Assembly (NCBI GenBank): GCA_051745065.1 | Contig: JBNJDQ010000001.1 | Coordinates: 11,604 to 75,603, forward strand | DNA: 64,000 nt | Direction: 5' to 3' | Source of the DNA: Chitinivibrio sp051745065 | Lineage (GTDB): Bacteria > Fibrobacterota > Chitinivibrionia > Chitinivibrionales > Chitinivibrionaceae | Part shown: piece after piece, positions 59,503 to 64,000 of the stretch | Layout: each line of letters opens with the position of its first letter | How positions within the stretch are numbered: the stretch's first letter is position 1 | Notes under the pieces: model-generated | The model's database searches: none | What the model was told of the DNA's origin: nothing | What the model saw: only the letters and a program-made list of their open reading frames with translations | Translations under genes and position numbers: made by a program

Positions 59503-60118
59503 TATTTCCCGCACCATCAGTCCCGCTATGACGATCTGGCCCGGCGATCCCGCCGTGGAGATTTCCCCCGCCGCCGCAATTGGCGCAGGAGATCCCTGCA
59601 ATGTCAGCACCATCACCATGGGCAGCCATGCGGGCACCCATATCGATGCACCGTACCACTTCCTCGACAGCGGTCAAACCGTGGACCAACTGGATCCGGC
59701 ACTCTTCTGCGGTCCCTGTTCCGTGGTGGAGGTTTCCGCCCCCGTAATTACAGCAGAAAACCTGGCTCCCCGCCTGCCTGATACAATTGAACGTTTGCTG
59801 ATTAAAACAGATAACTCCGGGTTTATCGGCGCAGAAGGTGCATTCAGACACACCTTTACCGCCCTTGACGTATCCGCTGCACGCCTTCTTCGGGACCGGG
59901 ACGTCTGCCTTGCGGGAATCGACTACCTTTCCGTGGAATCCCCGGATGCTTTGCCGCACGCACCGGTCCATACCACCCTTCTGAATGCGGGGATCATCAT
60001 TCTGGAAAGTATCGATCTTTCAGAAGTCCCCCGGGGCGAGTATTTCCTTTCCGCCCTTCCCCTGAAGATCAGAGGCGGTGACGGCGCTCCCTGCCGGGCG
60101 GTCCTTTTACCCCGGTAG
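59492..60118 (+). CDS. Cyclase-family metal-dependent hydrolase (kynurenine formamidase-like)
   Basis: A 208-residue protein starting MIYDISRTISPAMTIWPGDP, with the metal-binding motif SHAGTHIDAPYHF (HxGTHxDxPxH, about 49-61) and LAGIDYLSVESP near 150. Members hydrolyse N-formylkynurenine, isatin or related amides and lactones, and some act on cyclic sugar acids. With the overlapping gluconokinase, an aldonolactone-type substrate is conceivable; this is inference. AAAGGA precedes the ATG. Confidence 0.8.
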   Translation: MIYDISRTISPAMTIWPGDPAVEISPAAAIGAGDPCNVSTITMGSHAGTHIDAPYHFLDSGQTVDQLDPALFCGPCSVVEVSAPVITAENLAPRLPDTIERLLIKTDNSGFIGAEGAFRHTFTALDVSAARLLRDRDVCLAGIDYLSVESPDALPHAPVHTTLLNAGIIILESIDLSEVPRGEYFLSALPLKIRGGDGAPCRAVLLPR

Positions 60119-60195
60119 ATGAACAACACCCCTTGCAGTCCGCGCCTCCCTGTGCTATATTTGCACTCCCGCAATGCAGGACAGAAGGAGCAGTT

Positions 60196-61410
60196 ATGAC
60201 CGGTCTGAGACGATTTATTCAGAAAAACCCCGCCGCCCTGGCCCTCGGTTTCAGTCATACATTTTTCTCCGGGTACGGACAGACCTTTTTTATCAGTCTC
60301 TTTGTGCCCTATCTAATGGACAGTACAGGCTATTCCCGGGCTCTTTTCAGCTCACTCTATCTGATTGCCACCCTTACAAGTGCCGCGGTGACGCCCCTGG
60401 CCGGACCGTGGATTGATCGAAAACCCATGAACCGTATCAGCCTGCTGAACGGTGCTGTTCTTCTGGGCGGTTCCCTTCTGGCGGTCCTGAGCGATTCCGT
60501 CTTCATGCTGGTGCCGGCCCTGTTTCTTCTTCGATTCTCCGGACAGGGAATGATGACTCATATCGCCCACACCCTGATGGGGCGCTTTTTTACGACCAAC
60601 CGCGGAAAAGCATTGAGTATCTGCAACATGGGCTACCCCCTTTCCGAAGCAACGCTCCCCTGGCTGGCAGCCGCCCTGATTTCCGCCGGCACCTGGCGCA
60701 GCGGCTACGGCGGCATGATTCTTATTCTTTCTGCGGTCTATTTTCCGGCAGTGCTTCTTCTGTACCGCCGGGTTCCCGCCATCGCCTCTCCGGAGGCCCG
60801 GGCTGTCGGCGAACAGGAAGTGACTCTCCACAGTACCCGCGGTGAAGCCCTGCGTGAGCCCTATCTCTGGACAATTCTCCCTGCAGCGGTTATCGCTCCC
60901 TTTGTCAATACCGCCCTCTTTTTCCATAACGACGCCCTCAGCAGTATCCATCAATGGAACCCCTCCCTTCTGGCTACGGGCTTTACCTTCTTTGCACTCT
61001 TTCGCGCTGCCGGTGCCTTCGGTGCGGGACCTCTGGTTGACCGCTTCAGCGGCGTATCCCTCTTTCCCTTTCATATTCTTCCCATGGCTGCGGGCCTGTG
61101 GTTCCTGGCGTCCGGCACCTCACCGCAGACAAGCTGGATATTCTTTGCCGCCGCCGGGCTCACCACCGGTCTGGGCAGCAATCTCAAGTCCGCTCTTCTG
61201 GCGGAACGCTACGGCACGCGACATCTCGGAGCAATTCGCAGTGTGGTCAGCTCCGCTCTGATCTTCAGCACCGCCGTGAGCCCCTTTCTCATGGGAGCTT
61301 TTCTGGACAGAGGCGTCACCCTTGCCGCCATTGCCCGCGGTGCAGCAGGGCTCACCCTTATTGCCGCCGCAGCCGCTGCCCTGGGAACACTCCGCTTCCG
61401 TCGTTTTTGA
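60196..61410 (+). CDS. MFS transporter
   Basis: A 404-residue protein with about twelve membrane helices. It starts FIQKNPAALALGFSHTFFSGYGQTF and has the loop GPWIDRKPMNRISLLNGA after TM2, a typical major-facilitator motif A variant, and LVDRFSGVSLFPFHILPM in the second half. It resembles the NarK/oxalate-formate-like MFS_1 group; no substrate can be named. The ATG at 60196-60198 has GAAGGAG upstream, while the open frame continues 21 codons upstream. It converges with the DUF296 gene. Confidence 0.78.
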   Translation: MTGLRRFIQKNPAALALGFSHTFFSGYGQTFFISLFVPYLMDSTGYSRALFSSLYLIATLTSAAVTPLAGPWIDRKPMNRISLLNGAVLLGGSLLAVLSDSVFMLVPALFLLRFSGQGMMTHIAHTLMGRFFTTNRGKALSICNMGYPLSEATLPWLAAALISAGTWRSGYGGMILILSAVYFPAVLLLYRRVPAIASPEARAVGEQEVTLHSTRGEALREPYLWTILPAAVIAPFVNTALFFHNDALSSIHQWNPSLLATGFTFFALFRAAGAFGAGPLVDRFSGVSLFPFHILPMAAGLWFLASGTSPQTSWIFFAAAGLTTGLGSNLKSALLAERYGTRHLGAIRSVVSSALIFSTAVSPFLMGAFLDRGVTLAAIARGAAGLTLIAAAAAALGTLRFRRF

Positions 61411-61420
61411 GCCCCACGCC

Positions 61421-61870
61421 CTATTGAGTATCGGGAAGTGTCAGCAGATGATACCCCGAAGAAGTACGCTCACGATGCCCCGCGCTGTCAGTCAGCTCCA
61501 TGAGAATCAGTTCATTGATCAGCCAGCAGTCCAGGGAGATCCGCGGGCATCCCGTTGCGGTACTGGTTTGATTCCCCAGAGAGGCGTGCATGTGCACGGA
61601 TGGAACACCGTCTTCATCGGGAAAAACCGTCCCCGTGCCGAGGAGCTCGCTGATCCCCGCCCGCTTCTGCACACAGGCGTGCAGAGGCCGGGCGGCGGGA
61701 TCTTTGGGCCCGGTCACCATGGAAACATTCTGACTGCCGCCGATAATCCAGAAGACCGCCCGGGAAATTTTCTCGTTGCCACACAGTTTTTTAATCGATT
61801 CATACACACCGTCCCCTTCTTCAAGACGCGCCGTTACAACGCGCCCCGCCTGTCCAACGCTGTAGTTCAT
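61421..61870 (-). CDS. DUF296/PPC-domain protein
   Basis: A 149-residue single-domain protein of the plants-and-prokaryotes-conserved (PPC, DUF296) family: EEGDGVYESIKKLCGNEKIS at the start, the sheet AVFWIIGGSQNVSMVTGPKD, then the metal-site segment DGVPSVHMHASLG with two His (His-x-His, about 93-95) and GCPRISLDCWLINELILMEL. Bacterial members are of unknown role and may bind metal or nucleotides. GGAGAAATGT precedes the ATG. Its end nearly touches that of the convergent MFS gene. Confidence 0.75.
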   Translation of the reverse strand: MNYSVGQAGRVVTARLEEGDGVYESIKKLCGNEKISRAVFWIIGGSQNVSMVTGPKDPAARPLHACVQKRAGISELLGTGTVFPDEDGVPSVHMHASLGNQTSTATGCPRISLDCWLINELILMELTDSAGHRERTSSGYHLLTLPDTQ

Positions 61871-62435
61871 ACATTTCTCCTTTCATCATAAAACCGCTTT
61901 TTCAGATATACCCGCAATATACGCACACGACGGATGAAGTCGCGACATTTTTCAGTACAAATATTCATTCCCGATTCTGCTCTTTTTCGTGCAGGGAGAT
62001 TTTCCGGATGTTCCGGTACGGATTCATCGCCCGCCGTTGCACCACTCAGCTTCGCCGTTGGCCTGCTTACAGAGCGGGAGCGAAGCAAAGAACGTGCCTC
62101 CGCCGCGATGGAAGCGTGCCAAAAATACCCTGAGCCTGAACACACTGCGGCGTGAGTGATGAGCGGCGCGTGCGACGGGAAAAGCCACTGCCGCAGGACG
62201 TGAAGGGGAAGGAGGTTTTGGCCGCCCGCTGAAAGCGGAAACGTTCATAGCATGACGCATACGTACGCGCCCACAGAATATGCCATATTCAGAAACACAC
62301 TACACTCTTCACAGGTGCTGCTGTGAGGGTTATGTTACCGGTATATGAGAAATACCGCTGCTCACGCGTTCAGATGTGTACAGAACCGGGGAGAGTAATA
62401 TATTTTGCCCTTTCAACTGACTGAAAGGACCGGCC
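61871..62435. other. 565-base gene-free stretch with a GC-rich structured core
   Basis: No gene with a ribosome site and sound codon pattern was found. The GC-rich core at about 62020-62270 has short inverted repeats, GCTTCGC/GCGAAGC (62049-62055 with 62080-62086) and CCGC-TGAAA-GCGG (62226-62238), and a GGAAGGAGG (62208-62216) not followed by a start codon at the right distance. Antisense open frames here have a low-complexity look. The flanks are AT-richer, and the part after 62400 is the aroG leader. Confidence 0.5.
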
Positions 62436-63491
62436 ATGCTTTACACAACAGACGACGTACATATCGCCGAAATAAAAGAACTGCTCCCGCCCATCGCCCT
62501 TCTGGAAAAGTATCCCGAAACCGAGGCTGCCGGCGCAACAGTATTTAATACGCGCCGAATCATTCAGAAGATTCTGCGCGGGGATGATGACCGGGTTATT
62601 GCCATTGTCGGCCCCTGCTCAATCCACGATCCACAGGCAGCCATGGAATACGGCCGCAAACTGCTGGATCTGCGGCGGGAACTCTCACAGGACCTTGAGA
62701 TTGTCATGCGGGTCTATTTCGAAAAGCCGCGTACATCGGTCGGCTGGAAAGGCCTGATCAACGACCCGTATCTGGATAACAGCTTCCGTATCAACGACGG
62801 TCTGCGCATGAGCCGCAAACTTCTGCTGGATCTCAACGATGCCGGCATGCCCTGTGCCGGTGAGTTTCTCGACATGATCACCCCGCAGTACAATGCTGAC
62901 CTAATCAGCTGGGGAGCTATCGGCGCGCGTACAACGGAGTCACAGGTGCATCGGGAACTGGCCTCGGGGCTTTCCTGTCCCGTTGGTTTTAAAAACGGCA
63001 CCGATGGAACCGTCAGAATTGCCCTGGACGCCATTCGATCCGCTCAGGCTGCACATCACTTTCTTTCGGTTACAAAGTTCGGACACTCCGCCATTGTTTC
63101 CACCACGGGAAATACCGACTGCCATGTTATTCTGCGCGGGGGAAAAGAGCCGAATTACAGCAGCACACATGTACAGGAAATTGCCGCACAGCTCAGGGAA
63201 AAAGGATTACCACCGCGGGTGATGATCGATTTCAGCCACTCAAACAGCAATAAGGATTTCCGCCGTCAGGCCGATGTTGCCCGGGATGTGGCCGCCCAGA
63301 TCCATGCCGGCGAAGAAACCATTGCCGGTGTCATGGTGGAAAGCCATCTGACCGAGGGTAACCAGAAGCTGACATCCCCGCAGAACCTTACCTACGGCCA
63401 GAGCATTACTGATGCCTGCCTCGGTTTTAATGATACTGCAAAGCTTTTGCGTGATCTTGCCACAGCGGTCAGAGCACGGCGATCTCAGTAG
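62436..63491 (+). CDS. aroG: 3-deoxy-7-phosphoheptulonate synthase, AroF/G/H type
   Basis: First step of the shikimate pathway: joins phosphoenolpyruvate and erythrose 4-phosphate. The 351-residue protein matches the class I-alpha enzymes of E. coli: IIQKILRGDDDRVIAIVGPCSIHDPQAAMEYG (about 42-73, metal Cys in GPCS), MRVYFEKPRTSVGWKGLINDP, GARTTESQVHRELASGL, SCPVGFKNGTDG and MIDFSHSNSNKDF. AAAGGA precedes the ATG. Which aromatic amino acid inhibits it cannot be told. Its last bases overlap a 35-codon gene on the other strand. Confidence 0.97.
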   Translation: MLYTTDDVHIAEIKELLPPIALLEKYPETEAAGATVFNTRRIIQKILRGDDDRVIAIVGPCSIHDPQAAMEYGRKLLDLRRELSQDLEIVMRVYFEKPRTSVGWKGLINDPYLDNSFRINDGLRMSRKLLLDLNDAGMPCAGEFLDMITPQYNADLISWGAIGARTTESQVHRELASGLSCPVGFKNGTDGTVRIALDAIRSAQAAHHFLSVTKFGHSAIVSTTGNTDCHVILRGGKEPNYSSTHVQEIAAQLREKGLPPRVMIDFSHSNSNKDFRRQADVARDVAAQIHAGEETIAGVMVESHLTEGNQKLTSPQNLTYGQSITDACLGFNDTAKLLRDLATAVRARRSQ

Positions 63492-63592
63492 CGGCGGCGC
63501 TTGCGCGATCCATGGCGGGACTTATGCAGGGACATATCCCGCGCAAATAATCCGAAAAAGAGAATAAATAGAAGTGGTGCGAGCAATTCCAT
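63485..63592 (-). CDS. 35-residue membrane peptide with strongly basic tail
   Basis: An open frame from ATG at 63590-63592 to TGA at 63485-63487, with GGAGG five bases upstream of the start. It begins MELLAPLLFILFFGLFARDM, one hydrophobic helix, and ends RHGSRKRRRY, a dense positive tail. One-helix peptides with basic tails are often membrane-associated regulators or toxins of type I toxin-antitoxin systems. No antitoxin RNA can be proved here. It overlaps the end of aroG by seven bases, tail to tail. A function is not known. Confidence 0.5.
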   Translation of the reverse strand: MELLAPLLFILFFGLFARDMSLHKSRHGSRKRRRY

Positions 63593-63766
63593 ACCGTCCT
63601 CCGTTTGAATAGATGTGTTTCCTCTGAGAGTGTATCCTGATCAGGATGATATTTCAAGAAGAAAATGTAAAAATACCTGCAGAATACCTGATTTATTTCT
63701 GAAATTATGGGCATCCTGTGCTATCTTTTCCATACGGAGGGGTGCCATTATTTCAGGAGCGACAGT

Positions 63767-64000
63767 ATGAAAAAGGTCATAGCAAAGGTCTCTGTTTTTC
63801 TCGGCCTGTCCCTGACAGCAGGGCAGGAACCTCTGCAAACACCCCCGGGCGGACTTTCCCCGGAGGAAGTCCCCATGTTTATCAGCCTTGGTTTTGATGA
63901 CAACTCCCATTCGGGAATGTCCGCAAGCACGGACACCACGGGAGGAATCAAATGGGTGACCGATTTCACCCGGGACCTCAAAAATCCCGCCGGAACGGGG
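63767..64000 (+). CDS. Exported polysaccharide deacetylase-like protein, N-terminal part (cut by window edge)
   Basis: 78 residues are visible. A signal peptide (MKKVIAKVSVFLGLSLTAG) is followed by a proline-rich linker and VPMFISLGFDDNSHSGMS, which resembles the first strand and catalytic/metal Asp-Asp of NodB-type polysaccharide deacetylases (SxGFDDN), then GIKWVTDFTRDLKNPAGTG. Such enzymes deacetylate chitin, xylan or peptidoglycan. The frame is open to base 64000. AGGAGC precedes the ATG. Confidence 0.6.
   Translation, partial: MKKVIAKVSVFLGLSLTAGQEPLQTPPGGLSPEEVPMFISLGFDDNSHSGMSASTDTTGGIKWVTDFTRDLKNPAGTG

Noticed and set aside
62024..62260. 78-codon Arg/Pro-rich open frame on the minus strand
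   Set aside because: No ribosome site, low-complexity translation and a start inside a structured GC-rich stretch; treated as non-coding.
63469..63714. 81-codon minus-strand open frame downstream of aroG
   Set aside because: It has no ribosome site and overlaps, in another frame, the 35-codon gene that does have GGAGG.

Overview
The window reads as a chromosomal segment of an anaerobic or microaerobic Gram-negative bacterium of roughly 50% G+C. Pointers are a V-type (archaeal-type) ATP synthase operon with a DUF2764 gene in place of subunits C/F/G, pyruvate phosphate dikinase, the redox repressor Rex, hemerythrin-linked chemoreceptors and CheX-type proteins. This combination fits the Fibrobacterota/Chitinivibrio or spirochaete neighbourhood, but the placement is inference and no 16S rRNA is present. 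There is no prophage, insertion sequence or CRISPR array.

Layout. 1-7.0 kb (minus): 5'-part of ppdK, a GH106-like protein, a degenerate receiver, a soluble histidine kinase and a TPR membrane protein. 7.1-11.8 kb: a HAD phosphatase, then the branched-chain operon ilvB-ilvN-leuA behind a complete leader-peptide attenuator. 11.8-20.1 kb (minus): a sensory cluster with two periplasmic binding proteins, CheY, CheX, a membrane CheA-like kinase and a very large TPR protein, followed by panC. 20.9-26.1 kb: a 54-residue orphan, rlmN, tRNA-Leu, secG, tpiA, an MFS transporter and a second rlmN-like gene. 26-29.2 kb: nagB, a Gfo/Idh/MocA oxidoreductase and a DegT aminotransferase (amino-sugar metabolism). 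29.3-31.9 kb: rex-argB-argD. 32-34.9 kb (plus): DUF4388 protein, prs, Sua5/YciO-type protein, mazG. 34.9-37.3 kb: a non-coding stretch with a decayed duplicate of the lysS 3' end, then lysS. 37.5-45.2 kb (plus): V-ATPase operon E-DUF2764-A-B-D-I-K. 45.3-55.1 kb (plus): a second chemosensory operon, cheX-thiF-like-MCP/hemerythrin-cheA-MCP/hemerythrin-cheW-cheB-cheR. 55.2-64 kb: hsp20 with a textbook sigma-54 promoter, oppD/oppF, an rluC-like gene, gluconokinase, a cyclase, an MFS transporter, a DUF296 protein, a non-coding structured stretch, aroG, a 35-residue membrane peptide and the start of a secreted deacetylase-like protein.

How the genes fit together. Two separate CheA-based pathways lie about 30 kb apart. 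The first looks tuned to periplasmic ligands. The second is wholly cytoplasmic, with oxygen/redox-type hemerythrin receptors, and carries a ThiF/E1-like adenylyltransferase that is not a normal chemotaxis component. The proteolipid of the V-ATPase keeps the residues that bind sodium in Enterococcus hirae, which suggests sodium coupling. The most notable small-scale observations are the ilv leader attenuator, a tRNA-Leu whose anticodon reads AAG at the secG-tRNA-Leu locus, a second hemerythrin domain with one iron-ligand His replaced by Gln, the sigma-54 promoter of hsp20, and the lysS 3'-end duplication. All functional assignments come from reading motifs by eye; no database search was made.
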